Of a DNA stretch of 64,000 bases, positions 1-8,563 are shown in pieces. Numbering within the stretch: position 1 is the first letter of the stretch; each line of letters begins with the position of its first letter. Below the pieces are notes generated by a model, which saw only the letters and a list, made by a program, of their open reading frames with translations, was not told the origin of the DNA and searched no databases. This DNA is from Salinivirga cyanobacteriivorans (GTDB lineage Bacteria > Bacteroidota > Bacteroidia > Bacteroidales > Salinivirgaceae), in NCBI RefSeq assembly GCF_001443605.1, contig NZ_CP013118.1, positions 1,333,075 through 1,397,074 on the forward strand. The letters are read 5' to 3'. The position numbers and the translations under genes are program-made.

Positions 1-20
1 GAATAAACACCGTAGAACCA

Positions 21-48
21 ACGATAAAAAGCCAGATGACGGGCTTTT
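21..48 (-). terminator. Rho-independent terminator after the cruF-like gene
   Basis: The inverted repeat AAAAGCC (27-33) / GGCTTTT (42-48) lies just beyond the stop codon at 50-52. Read leftward, the stem is followed by a short U-rich stretch. It would end the crtD-cruF transcript. The stem is short, so confidence is moderate. Confidence 0.55.
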
Positions 49-49
49 A

Positions 50-712
50 TCATATCAGATAGTTTTTAAGATTAACGATGATAAAAAATATAATTTGAGC
101 TAAAAAAACAGCAGCAGCAACAGTGTAGCCTCTTGTAAATTTTAAAGGCACAAAAAGCACATGCATTACAAAAGCAATTATCCACCATGCTACATAGTTA
201 TTGAAAGGCACAATTATAGCTTCCCAGGTCCACATACCAGTATAGATCGCAAATGGCTCAAGAGCAATATCAAAAATAAGCATCATGGTAGCAGCAGCCA
301 CCGGTACCAGCCACTTATTCTCGATTCTTTGCCGGGCGATTAAATTAGTTGCCAGTACGAGTAAAAGCCAATTAACACCTATAAACAGTGGTGTTTCGAA
401 AACCTTTACTCCAAGCACGTCTCCATAAGCGTAATTACCAAAAGGCCAGCCTGTATTCACACCAACAACTTCAATTCCATATCCCAAAACATACACTAAA
501 ACAAATATGAATATATGCCGCCAGTTTAAGTCTTTCCATACAGCTAAAAACAACACAACTAAACTAAAAAGAAGATTTAGTACTGTAAGGTCAACAAAAA
601 AGTCACGGGTATAAGGAATCAAAAATCCCAAAACACCAATAATATAAACCGAAATAACTGTGCGTATTAGCCTGGCATTAGTCACAGTGATATTTTTCAA
701 TAACTTTTTCAT
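50..712 (-). CDS. CruF/DUF422-family carotenoid biosynthesis membrane protein
   Basis: This is a 220-aa, very hydrophobic protein with about six or seven predicted membrane segments. It has the conserved acidic/aromatic spots of the DUF422 family: GYGIEVVGVNTGWPFG near residues 77-92, and DIALEPFA followed by the GMWTWE segment near residues 147-164. CruF-type enzymes of this family hydrate the terminal psi-end of lycopene-like carotenoids (1'-hydroxylation). The ATG overlaps the upstream desaturase stop as ATGA (709-712), which suggests translational coupling. With the adjacent crtD-like desaturase, the expected chemistry is 1-hydroxylation followed by 3,4-desaturation, as in myxol-, saproxanthin- or flexixanthin-type pigments. 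The family call is firm; the exact reaction is inferred. Confidence 0.8.
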   Translation of the reverse strand: MKKLLKNITVTNARLIRTVISVYIIGVLGFLIPYTRDFFVDLTVLNLLFSLVVLFLAVWKDLNWRHIFIFVLVYVLGYGIEVVGVNTGWPFGNYAYGDVLGVKVFETPLFIGVNWLLLVLATNLIARQRIENKWLVPVAAATMMLIFDIALEPFAIYTGMWTWEAIIVPFNNYVAWWIIAFVMHVLFVPLKFTRGYTVAAAVFLAQIIFFIIVNLKNYLI

Positions 713-2196
713 TTTTTCGACTTTTGGTTTTCATTTTCAATATCATTACTTACAATTCCCGCTGAAGCAATGCACAATGGAATTCCTCCTCCGGGATGCA
801 CACTTCCTCCCACAAAATGCAATCCCCCGAACCGTTTAACCCTGTTGGGATGACGCATAAAAGCTGAGAATCGACTATTGGAACTACTTCCGTAAATAGC
901 ACCCCCGGCAGACGAGGTATTTTCTTCAATTGTAACCGGTGTTCCTATAGACTCGCTCACTATGTGTTTATTGACATCTACATCAAGCATTCTGCTTAAC
1001 TTGTTTATGATATTTGTTCGCAATTCAGCCATCATTTCTTTAGTGTACTGTCCCTGGTTTACTGGTGCGTTAATCATCACAAACCAATTTTCCATTCCAG
1101 CAGGTGCATCTGTTCCGGTAACCTTATTGCTTATAAAAACATACACAGTTGGATCATAATAAAGCTGCTTTTTACGAAAAAGATACCTGAACTCTTCTTT
1201 ATAATTTTCTGCAAAAAAGATATTGTGCAGCTCCAGGCCAGGGAAAGTATGGTTAATACCCCAATAAAAAATAACCGCTGAACTTGATTTTTCCATTAAT
1301 CTAACGCGCAGAGGGATTTTCCTTGCTGGCATCAGGTGCTTATAAAAACCAGTAACATCCATATCACTGACGACCCTGTCTGCAAAAAAACGACTACCAT
1401 TTACTCTACCCCCTCTAACCTTGTTATTCTGAAACAACACCTCTTCTACCCTCGAATTAAAGTTGAAGACAACTCCCAATTCGCGAGCATGATTCACAAG
1501 TTGTGTAATAATATCATACATACCCTTATCAGGAAAATAGGCTCCCTCGCTATGCTCAAGATGGGCAATCATATTCAGAGTAGCAGGTGCCCTGTAGGGA
1601 TTAGACCCATTATAGGTACCATAGCGGTCAAAGAGCTTCACCAAATGCTTACTCTTAAAGCTGCGTTTATTACGCTGGTGCATAGAAAGCAACATATCTA
1701 ATTTATGGAACTTTTTAGCTACTTTTTTACCTGCTTCAGACCTGAATGTCTCCCATCTGGCAAATGGTCTGAAAATAAACAGCCCAGCAGAAAGATTGTA
1801 CATCTCTTTCACTTTATTAAGATAGTTATGCACGCGCCAAGCAGGTTCTCCAACTTTTTCACAAGCTTCGGATGCAAATCGATGCGGGTCGGCCCAGGCA
1901 TTTAATACGGTTCCATCCTCATAATGATATTTACAAACATTTTCTAGCTTATGATACTTAAAGTTAGTTTGAGCCGATGATTTACCAATGGAAAATAGCT
2001 CTTCAACAAGTCCCGGAAGTGTGAATAAAGATGGTCCTGTATCGAACCTGAAACCATCCTGCTTCAGTTCATTTAATTTCCCGCCGGGCTTATCGGCTTG
2101 CTCAAATACTGTTACATCGTGTCCTTGTGCAGCCAATCTGATAGCAGCAGCTATTCCTCCTATTCCGGAACCTACTATGGCTATTTTTTCCTTCAT
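709..2196 (-). CDS. crtD: CrtI/CrtD-family carotenoid desaturase (probably 1-hydroxycarotenoid 3,4-desaturase)
   Basis: This is a 495-aa FAD-dependent desaturase. The N-terminal dinucleotide-binding motif GSGIGGIAAAIRL is followed by the FEQADKPGGKLNE segment and FDTGPSLFTLP, and the C-terminal FAD motif is HFVGGSVHPGGGIPL. I start at the ATG at 2196 because the Rossmann fold begins there; an in-frame ATG at 2247 would add 17 residues that do not fit the family. The FDTGPSLFTLP signature and the linkage to a CruF-like hydratase favour CrtD over phytoene desaturase, a role covered by the divergent paralogue at 2392. Substrate assignment is an inference. Confidence 0.8.
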   Translation of the reverse strand: MKEKIAIVGSGIGGIAAAIRLAAQGHDVTVFEQADKPGGKLNELKQDGFRFDTGPSLFTLPGLVEELFSIGKSSAQTNFKYHKLENVCKYHYEDGTVLNAWADPHRFASEACEKVGEPAWRVHNYLNKVKEMYNLSAGLFIFRPFARWETFRSEAGKKVAKKFHKLDMLLSMHQRNKRSFKSKHLVKLFDRYGTYNGSNPYRAPATLNMIAHLEHSEGAYFPDKGMYDIITQLVNHARELGVVFNFNSRVEEVLFQNNKVRGGRVNGSRFFADRVVSDMDVTGFYKHLMPARKIPLRVRLMEKSSSAVIFYWGINHTFPGLELHNIFFAENYKEEFRYLFRKKQLYYDPTVYVFISNKVTGTDAPAGMENWFVMINAPVNQGQYTKEMMAELRTNIINKLSRMLDVDVNKHIVSESIGTPVTIEENTSSAGGAIYGSSSNSRFSAFMRHPNRVKRFGGLHFVGGSVHPGGGIPLCIASAGIVSNDIENENQKSKK

Positions 2197-2306
2197 AATC
2201 AGATGCTCTTTTATAGTGAGTCTTTCCAACAATATTCTGAAAAACAATTAATAACACTCAAGTTAAAAATTAAAATAATGCGAAAATCACTGAATCGTCT
2301 ATATTT

Positions 2307-2325
2307 TTGTTTAACAGTCAAACAA
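2307..2325. promoter_or_regulatory. 19-bp dyad 1 in the divergent crt intergenic region
   Basis: TTGTT-N9-AACAA, with a sixth T:A pair extending each arm (TTGTTT...AAACAA). It overlaps a TATTTTTG -7-like element (2302-2309) that could serve crtI. The 19-bp size and position between divergent carotenoid genes suit a MerR-type regulator of the CarH/LitR kind. That is inference; no regulator gene lies in the window. Confidence 0.5.
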
Positions 2326-2338
2326 TATTTTCCTTTTC

Positions 2339-2349
2339 TTGTTGAACAA
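2339..2349. promoter_or_regulatory. Short TTGTT-G-AACAA palindrome between the two 19-bp dyads
   Basis: A perfect 11-bp palindrome with the same TTGTT/AACAA half-sites as the flanking dyads but a 1-bp spacer. It may be an extra or accidental half-site pair. Confidence 0.35.
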
Positions 2350-2359
2350 CCAGATCGAT

Positions 2360-2378
2360 TTGTTTAAAAAATTAACAA
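2360..2378. promoter_or_regulatory. 19-bp dyad 2 upstream of crtI
   Basis: A second TTGTT-N9-AACAA dyad, starting exactly 53 bp after dyad 1 (about five helical turns) and ending 13 bp before the crtI ATG. Same half-sites and same spacing as dyad 1. A protein bound here would sit in the crtI leader. Confidence 0.5.
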
Positions 2379-2391
2379 AAACATTATACAA

Positions 2392-3891
2392 ATGCCAAAT
2401 GCATTAATAATAGGAACAGGACTTGGAGGCTTAACAGCCGCACTCAGACTCTCCAGAAGAGGATACAAGGTCCATATGGTTGAGCAATATCACCAGGCAG
2501 GTGGAAGGCTAAACCAGCTTAAAAAAGATGGCTTTACTTTTGATATGGCTCCGTCCTTTTTCAGCATGAGTTATGAGTTTACCGAGTTTATCAACGATGC
2601 CGAAATCCCAATGCCATTCGAATTTATTGAGCTGGATCCGCTTTATTCCGTAAATTTTCGCGACTCAGGTGAAACTTACAGAATTTACAAAAACCTCGAC
2701 AAACTTGCCAATGAATTTAAAGCCGTAGAGCCTGATTTCAGGGAAAATATTGATAAATACCTCAATTCAGCAGGTAAATTTTTTCACGATAGCTCTGATC
2801 TGGTTATTAAGCGGAATTTCAGGAATATTGCTGAATATATTCTCACATTAGCAAGAGTTCCATGGGGCCATGCGCCCAAAATGCTACGTTCGTTCTGGAG
2901 CGAGGTTAGCAAATACTTTACTTCCAGAGAGGTTAAAGAAACCCTTTCATTGGTGGCATTTTTTCTGGGAGCCACACCATTCGACACGCCAGCTGTTTAT
3001 TCCCTTCTATCCTACACAGAATTAGTGCATGATGGCTACCATAATGTTAAGGGTGGAATGTACAAAATTGTAGAAGGCCTGATAAAGGAGATGGAAAAAC
3101 AGGATATCGATATTACTTTTCATACCTCTATTAAAAGCTTTGAAGCTCAAGGCGATAAAGTGACTGCATTTATTGACCAAAACGATAAAAAATGGGAAGC
3201 TGACATTTTTGTTGTTAATGCAGATGCTGCCGTATTTAGAAATAAAATAATGAATAAAAAATCTTTCAGCACACAAAAACTTGACAAACAAAAATGGACT
3301 CTGGCCCCATTCACAATGTATCTGGGCATTGACAAAAAGCTACCGGAACTGGAACACCACGCCTACTTTTTGGGAGATAACTTTAAAGAATATGCCAGCA
3401 AGATTTTCAAAAACAGCATATCGCTTGACAAGCCTTACTATTACGTAACCAATGTATCAAAATACAATGAAGAATGCGCTCCTGAAGGACAGGAAGCAGT
3501 ATTTATTCTTTGTCCGGTACCTGATTTAAGATATAAGCCCGACTGGAGCGACCAGGAAGAGTTGGCTGACAATATCATAACCGATTTAGGAAACCGAATC
3601 AACACAGACATTAAGAATCACATTGTAAGCAAAACAATATATGCACCTCCTTTCTGGGAAAAAACATTTGGTTTACACAGAGGCAGCGGATTAGGCCTTG
3701 CCCACGACCTGAATCAAATTGGAGCCTTCAGGCCTTCCAATGCAGATGAAGATTATGATAATGTTTATTATGTGGGCTCATCAACAGTACCCGGAACAGG
3801 ATTACCGATGGCCGTTATTAGTTCTAAATTAGTTGTTGAACGTATAGAAAAAGACTATGGACCTGTACACAAAAAACGCACTGCAGTGTAG
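2392..3891 (+). CDS. crtI: Phytoene desaturase (CrtI family)
   Basis: This is a 499-aa FAD-dependent phytoene/neurosporene desaturase, leading to lycopene. It has the N-terminal GTGLGGLTAALRLSRRGY nucleotide-binding fold, the VEQYHQAGGRLNQL segment, and the C-terminal VYYVGSSTVPGTGLPMAVIS FAD motif, all usual for CrtI. Length matches the family. The start ATG directly precedes the Rossmann strand. Its 3' end overlaps the phytoene synthase start by 35 bp in another frame, so the two are co-transcribed and probably translationally coupled. The cluster is divergent from crtD-cruF, and the dyads in the shared 195-bp region are the likely control point. Confidence 0.88.
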   Translation: MPNALIIGTGLGGLTAALRLSRRGYKVHMVEQYHQAGGRLNQLKKDGFTFDMAPSFFSMSYEFTEFINDAEIPMPFEFIELDPLYSVNFRDSGETYRIYKNLDKLANEFKAVEPDFRENIDKYLNSAGKFFHDSSDLVIKRNFRNIAEYILTLARVPWGHAPKMLRSFWSEVSKYFTSREVKETLSLVAFFLGATPFDTPAVYSLLSYTELVHDGYHNVKGGMYKIVEGLIKEMEKQDIDITFHTSIKSFEAQGDKVTAFIDQNDKKWEADIFVVNADAAVFRNKIMNKKSFSTQKLDKQKWTLAPFTMYLGIDKKLPELEHHAYFLGDNFKEYASKIFKNSISLDKPYYYVTNVSKYNEECAPEGQEAVFILCPVPDLRYKPDWSDQEELADNIITDLGNRINTDIKNHIVSKTIYAPPFWEKTFGLHRGSGLGLAHDLNQIGAFRPSNADEDYDNVYYVGSSTVPGTGLPMAVISSKLVVERIEKDYGPVHKKRTAV

Positions 3892-4690
3892 CAGAAAAAC
3901 CACGCACAATTACAGCACCTCTTTTTCTTTAGGGGTACGACTTCTGTCGAGAAAATACCGGATGCCCATTCATGGTATCTATGGTTTTGTGCGATTTGCT
4001 GATGAAATTGTTGATACATTTCATGAGCATGATAAAAAAAGATTATTGAAAGAGTTCAGGGAAGACACCTACAAGGCGATTGAAGATAAAATCAGTACCA
4101 ACCCCATATTGCACAGCTTTCAACATGTAGTAAACAAATACGGCATTGATAAAGAGGTTATTGATGCGTTCCTGGATAGCATGCAAATGGATTTGAGCCA
4201 TGAAGATTATAACAGCAAAACCTTTAAAAAATATGTGTACGGTTCTGCTGAAGTGGTAGGGCTTATGTGCCTTAGAGTTTTTACTGAAAACGATCCCGAA
4301 GAGTACGACAGGTTGAAAGAACCTGCAATGAAACTTGGAGAAGCATTTCAAAAAATTAATTTTCTTCGTGATTTACGAAGCGACTACATTGAAAGGAGCC
4401 GATCATATTTTCCGCAAATAGACCCTGCATCTTTTTCTGATGCCGACAAAGCTAAAATTGAAGAAGACATAGCAATTGATTTCAATGAAGCATATGAAGG
4501 AATTAAACGACTCAATAAAGATAGCCGGTTGGGAGTTTTTCTCGCGTATACCTATTACAAAAAACTATTCGTAAAAATCCGGCAAACAAAGGCAAAAAAT
4601 ATAATGTCGAAACGTTACAGAATATCAAATACCCGTAAAATGGCATTACTATTTAAAGGTTACATCAAACATAAAATGAACCTGATTTAA
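3857..4690 (+). CDS. crtB: Phytoene synthase
   Basis: This is a 277-aa squalene/phytoene synthase family enzyme that condenses two geranylgeranyl diphosphates to phytoene, the first committed step of carotenoid synthesis. Both aspartate-rich diphosphate-binding motifs are visible: FADEIVD near residue 50, and the second motif FLRDLRSDYIERSRSYFP near residues 168-185. Length is typical. It begins 35 bp inside crtI. The next gene converges on it and the two stop codons share two bases (TAA at 4688-4690 against the minus-strand stop at 4687-4689), so no terminator lies between them. Confidence 0.92.
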   Translation: MDLYTKNALQCSRKTTHNYSTSFSLGVRLLSRKYRMPIHGIYGFVRFADEIVDTFHEHDKKRLLKEFREDTYKAIEDKISTNPILHSFQHVVNKYGIDKEVIDAFLDSMQMDLSHEDYNSKTFKKYVYGSAEVVGLMCLRVFTENDPEEYDRLKEPAMKLGEAFQKINFLRDLRSDYIERSRSYFPQIDPASFSDADKAKIEEDIAIDFNEAYEGIKRLNKDSRLGVFLAYTYYKKLFVKIRQTKAKNIMSKRYRISNTRKMALLFKGYIKHKMNLI

Positions 4691-6531
4691 TTTACAATAT
4701 TTGCCCTCAGACTTCTTATATGCTTTCGCACAGTGGGCTGATAGATGCTCATTGGATAGTTCTTCAATAGCGTTTTGAAAATATCGAAAGCCCTGGTTTC
4801 TTTCTTTAATTGCTCTTCGAATAAAATAGCTGCATGAAATCCGGCTTCAGCTGCAAACGGTTCTTGTGCAAACTCCTCAAAAACGCGCATATATAAGCTT
4901 GCTGCCTCCTTATAATTTCCTCTGTCTCTTAGCAATTCAGCCTTATTCATAAGTACATCATCCAATACGGGGTGATTCGGGTATTTAGTTATTAATGAAT
5001 CGAGAATTTTTATTGCAACAATGTCCTGGTGCTGATGCATAGCCAGTCTGGCTTTTGCAAACCTGCAAAGGGCTGTTTGAACAGAATCCTCTGTTTGATT
5101 CTCTGAAATTTGCAAAGATAATTCTGCCGCGTCGTTGGCTATAAGTTTAGATGTACTGGCTTTTAATACATCGACCTGCCCGAGGGCCCATTGAAAATCA
5201 CATTGATAAAAGGCCATCAACGCCTTTTTTAATTTAGCTTCAAAGCCAATAGGGTTATTTTTGAGGTCGCGCTCAACAGCCGCATAAATTAGCGTAGCAT
5301 CAAATATTTGCCCATCGACCAGTTTCACATCGGCTTCGAGTATCTTTACTTTATTCTCATCCATAATCGATAATTGCGGCAAATTAGCTGCTTTTTTAAC
5401 CCAATATAAAGCTGAGTCTACCTGGTGCATATAAAAAGCATAAAGCCGGGTAAGATCAGTATAAAAAGGCAATAATCTGGCACCGGGCCGGCTCTCATTA
5501 ATAGCCTGCTGATATTTTTGTGCGAGTCTCAACATCTCAGCCTGTTCATATATGATGCCCTCCTCGACCTGGCTAAAGCGTGATTTTAAATAAAGATGTC
5601 GTGCCAAAATATAATACGAACCGGATTTGCCTTTACCCATCACATATTCAGCCCCTTGAGCTACGACATCATACTGATTATTTTTTAGTGCCTTTTGTGT
5701 GATATCAATTATTCTGGAACCATTTTCATTATTTCTCCGGTCAAGTGCTTTGACCTGCACCAATGCTTGCTGAAATTCATCATCGTGCAAATGAGCCCAT
5801 ATAAGCAATTCATTAAAAACATCTCTGCCGCTGTGTTTCTGGCTCATTAAAAGCAGTCTGTCTTTCAACAATTCCGTAAGTGTATCATCAGTATCGCTAT
5901 AAACTGCATGATTCAGCCTGTTTTTGACTGTATTCAAATATTGATCATTGACTGCAAGTAGCTCCAGATAAGCATCAATCATTTTTGGATAATTGCGCTG
6001 ATAGTAATAAACATTGGCAAGTTCATAATTGAATTTATAATGCCTGTTTTGTTTTGCTCCTTCAAGGTAAACCTCCTCAGCCCACCCAAATTGCCTGCGA
6101 CTTATAAAAACATTAGCTAATTGTCGCATACGATTTATATTATCACTAACAGCATCGATGATATCCCGATAGACATCTGCAGCCTTTTTATCCTGGCCCT
6201 GCTGCTGATAAATTTGACCAAGCTCAACGTGGGCATTCAAATCGTATGGATTTCGGCGAATATGCCTTTTGGCAATGCGCTCAGCTTTGCGATAATCTTC
6301 AACACCCATAAGCGATTGAATATAGTACCTAAAAAAAACAGTTGACGAAGGTTGAAGCTCATATAATTTCTCATATAAAGACAATGCTTTACCATACTCT
6401 TTATTGCGCAAATATTCTCTTGCAAGCTCTATATCACTCCTGCTTTGCCCTGATACCTGCAGCGTACCTGCAAAAAACAAGGCAATAAAAGCAATAAGGG
6501 ATAGGGCAAACAAGTGCTTCTTAATGGTCAT
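4687..6531 (-). CDS. Secreted tetratricopeptide-repeat protein
   Basis: This 614-aa protein has an N-terminal signal peptide (about residues 1-28, ending around VSGQS) and is helical throughout. It contains several TPR-like units, for example AREYLRNKEYGKALSLYEKL near residues 37-56, one starting AHVELGQIYQQQGQDKKAAD near 104-123, and another near 540-565 (AELLRDRGNYKEAASLYMRV). TPR proteins are protein-protein scaffolds; this one should act in the periplasm. No enzyme motif is seen. It converges on crtB with overlapping stops and stands alone upstream, separated from the DUF4293 gene by 68 bp. Specific function is unknown. Confidence 0.75.
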   Translation of the reverse strand: MTIKKHLFALSLIAFIALFFAGTLQVSGQSRSDIELAREYLRNKEYGKALSLYEKLYELQPSSTVFFRYYIQSLMGVEDYRKAERIAKRHIRRNPYDLNAHVELGQIYQQQGQDKKAADVYRDIIDAVSDNINRMRQLANVFISRRQFGWAEEVYLEGAKQNRHYKFNYELANVYYYQRNYPKMIDAYLELLAVNDQYLNTVKNRLNHAVYSDTDDTLTELLKDRLLLMSQKHSGRDVFNELLIWAHLHDDEFQQALVQVKALDRRNNENGSRIIDITQKALKNNQYDVVAQGAEYVMGKGKSGSYYILARHLYLKSRFSQVEEGIIYEQAEMLRLAQKYQQAINESRPGARLLPFYTDLTRLYAFYMHQVDSALYWVKKAANLPQLSIMDENKVKILEADVKLVDGQIFDATLIYAAVERDLKNNPIGFEAKLKKALMAFYQCDFQWALGQVDVLKASTSKLIANDAAELSLQISENQTEDSVQTALCRFAKARLAMHQHQDIVAIKILDSLITKYPNHPVLDDVLMNKAELLRDRGNYKEAASLYMRVFEEFAQEPFAAEAGFHAAILFEEQLKKETRAFDIFKTLLKNYPMSIYQPTVRKHIRSLRANIVN

Positions 6532-6599
6532 AATGTTTGATTAGCTTTTACTTTAACGGAAAGTAAATCAATGTAGTATTTATCCGGGTTGACTGAAAT

Positions 6600-7058
6600 T
6601 CACCTAATACGATCGACAGAACGCACTAGTTCTTCGTCTTTTCTGATATATTTATTGGCAAACAAGATAAGTATTATAAGCACAGGTGGAATAAACAACG
6701 TAATGTGTGGTTTAATAGTCAATAATATTTCAAAATTCTGAAAATAATTATAGATATGTGTTACACCAACACCATACCAAATAACTAGCAGAATTATTAT
6801 TGCTTTGCCAGTTTGAATTTGACGAATTCGCTTTTTAAAACTAAAAAGCTGATAAAGAATAAGAAATGAAATAATACCTGATAAAATTAAAAACGGGTAC
6901 AAAAGCGTAATTACCTCTCCTGAATCACTTAAAAAACCTCTAACGGTAAAGATTAAATCATTTGATTCTGTTGGAAAAATGGCAATTGGCCAAATATAAA
7001 TACCAAGAGAAATAATAAATGCTAATGCTAAAAATATGGTTTGAATTCTCTGCAACAT
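6600..7058 (-). CDS. DUF4293 family membrane protein
   Basis: This is a 152-aa protein with four predicted membrane segments and the characteristic start MLQRIQTIFLALA. A longer reading from 7160 would run through an obvious transcription terminator (7124-7155), so I start at the ATG at 7058, which also matches the family N-terminus. DUF4293 is a Bacteroidota family of unknown function, often found close to the RNA polymerase genes. The C-terminal tail is charged (KYIRKDEELVRSVDRIR) and likely cytoplasmic. Confidence 0.78.
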   Translation of the reverse strand: MLQRIQTIFLALAFIISLGIYIWPIAIFPTESNDLIFTVRGFLSDSGEVITLLYPFLILSGIISFLILYQLFSFKKRIRQIQTGKAIIILLVIWYGVGVTHIYNYFQNFEILLTIKPHITLFIPPVLIILILFANKYIRKDEELVRSVDRIR

Positions 7059-7123
7059 ATGTTTATAATTTAACTTTTGGAGGCGCAAATTAATAAATTC
7101 CTGCTTAAAAAAATCCAATATCA

Positions 7124-7155
7124 TAAAAAAAGCCGCCGGGAACAACAGGCGGCTT
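7124..7155 (-). terminator. Intrinsic terminator after the lipoprotein gene
   Basis: A 7-bp GC-rich stem, AGCCGCC (7131-7137) / GGCGGCT (7148-7154), followed on the minus strand by seven U (A-run 7125-7131). It ends the transcript of the lipoprotein gene whose stop is at 7175, and shows that the DUF4293 gene starts downstream of it. Confidence 0.85.
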
Positions 7156-7174
7156 CTCATAAGTTAAATTTCCA

Positions 7175-8032
7175 TTACATATCGTTAAAGCTCAAAACCA
7201 GGTTAAGCTCAAGGTTCTGAGAAACAAAATTCAAAATAAAATATGAATTACAGGTAGGTTCGGTTAAGGTGTTACCCCCTGAATCTACATTGTATGTCAA
7301 TGTCAGTGTTGTTTCATTATCTGTACCAACATAGTTCTTTAGTTGCTGCTCTCCATACATTATGTAATCACAATTTGGAGAAAATACTAAAGCTTCTAAA
7401 ATTTCTGCTGTATAGTTGGTCTGATTTGAGGTAATTCCTTGTGCACTTCCTGAAACTTCATAAATATCATCGGAGGCGTCAACAGGAGTATCAAAACCCT
7501 CTGTCCAGTTCATTACGCGCTCACCACTCCAGGTACTCTCAAGGCTTCCATCCTGGATGGTTAATTCTTCTCCATCGGGTGTTGCAACGGTCATTGTAAT
7601 CACGTCACCAATTGTCATAGAAAAGTTCAGTGTGCCATTATATATTATGGTTCCCTGGGTATAATTTAGAAGCTCTGCTGTAGCAGAAATCTGTGAAAAA
7701 TCATGCAATGGATTTGTGTTGTATGTAATGATTATTTCACCATCCATATTGTCTACAGCGGAGAAATCAATGGTTACTTGCAATGAATCGTTACTGATGC
7801 TGTATTCAGGATTTGCATCAAAAGCTTTTTTACCTGACAGGTCTTCGTCTAAACCATAGGGATTCATAAGATTTGCAGAATTCATAACACCCTGCTCAGC
7901 TTTTGTATTGTCCTGAATGGGTTGTAAATCCTCCTCTGCCGGGGTTCCTATACTTGTTTGGTCTTCTTCCTCGCATGCTGTAAAAGCGAATACAAACAAA
8001 GGTATCAATAAAAGAAATCTAAATTTAATCAT
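7175..8032 (-). CDS. Lipoprotein of unknown function with an acidic surface-export-like tag
   Basis: This is a 285-aa lipoprotein. The signal sequence ends in the lipobox FTAC, with Cys20 as the lipidated residue. The residues directly after Cys are EEED, resembling the acidic lipoprotein export signal known from Bacteroidota surface lipoproteins, so surface exposure is likely (inference). The mature part is Thr/Asn/Ser-rich with predicted beta structure and two Cys (near residues 222 and 262) that could pair. I recognise no family. It has its own terminator and is transcribed apart from rpoC/DUF3467. Confidence 0.7.
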   Translation of the reverse strand: MIKFRFLLLIPLFVFAFTACEEEDQTSIGTPAEEDLQPIQDNTKAEQGVMNSANLMNPYGLDEDLSGKKAFDANPEYSISNDSLQVTIDFSAVDNMDGEIIITYNTNPLHDFSQISATAELLNYTQGTIIYNGTLNFSMTIGDVITMTVATPDGEELTIQDGSLESTWSGERVMNWTEGFDTPVDASDDIYEVSGSAQGITSNQTNYTAEILEALVFSPNCDYIMYGEQQLKNYVGTDNETTLTLTYNVDSGGNTLTEPTCNSYFILNFVSQNLELNLVLSFNDM

Positions 8033-8122
8033 AATAAGCTATTTTTGAGGTTATGTTAACCAATATACGAATAAATAGTCTAATTGTTTTAAGTAATACC
8101 TTTGTTATTATATCATTAACAA

Positions 8123-8446
8123 TCAAGCCTGTGCTGTAGGTCCGCCAAATCCCATTGGCATATCAGATTTACCACCGCCTGATGATTTTATAGGACCGTT
8201 AACTGATTCGAATTTATCGATATTATCTTTCAAAGCATTCATAAGCCTTTTGGCGTGCTCCGGGGTGAGCACAATTCGTGATTTAACGGGAGCCTTTGGC
8301 AAGCCGGGCATAACCCGTACAAAATCAATTACAAATTCGGCAGGAGAATGTGTAATAACGGCTAAGTTTGAATAAATACCTTCAGCAATATCTTCTTTTA
8401 GTTCAATATTTACCTGGTTCTGTTTTTTCTCATTTGATTGATTCAT
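8123..8446 (-). CDS. DUF3467 domain protein
   Basis: This is a 107-aa soluble protein with the DUF3467 pattern: an N-terminal IELKEDIAEGIYSNLAVITHS strand pair, then FVIDFVRVMPGLPKAPVKSR and the helix ILTPEHAKRLMNALKDNI. It ends in a Gly/Met-rich tail. The family is common next to rpoC in Bacteroidota; its function is unknown. Here it lies 117 bp downstream of rpoC and beyond a terminator, so its expression may depend on read-through or its own promoter. Confidence 0.85.
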   Translation of the reverse strand: MNQSNEKKQNQVNIELKEDIAEGIYSNLAVITHSPAEFVIDFVRVMPGLPKAPVKSRIVLTPEHAKRLMNALKDNIDKFESVNGPIKSSGGGKSDMPMGFGGPTAQA

Positions 8447-8507
8447 AATGGTCGTATTTAAGGTTTGATATAAAAGATAAATTTAAGAAAAAGTGCAGAA
8501 ATAAAGC

Positions 8508-8539
8508 AAAAAAGAGCGCAACATATTGCTGCGCTCTTT
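8508..8539 (-). terminator. Intrinsic terminator of the rpo operon
   Basis: AAAGAGCGCA (8511-8520) pairs with TGCGCTCTTT (8530-8539), a 10-bp stem with a 9-nt loop. On the minus strand the stem is followed by a U-run (A-run 8508-8513). It sits 25 bp after the rpoC stop. Confidence 0.85.
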
Positions 8540-8563
8540 GTACCTTTTTTGAGAAATATTTAT

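Noticed and set aside
2197-2247. Upstream ATG for the crtD-like gene
   Set aside because: The extra 17 residues precede the Rossmann fold that normally starts within the first few residues of this family.
7059-7160. N-terminal extension of the DUF4293 gene to 7160
   Set aside because: It would translate through the intrinsic terminator of the preceding transcript and does not match the family start; the ATG at 7058 does.
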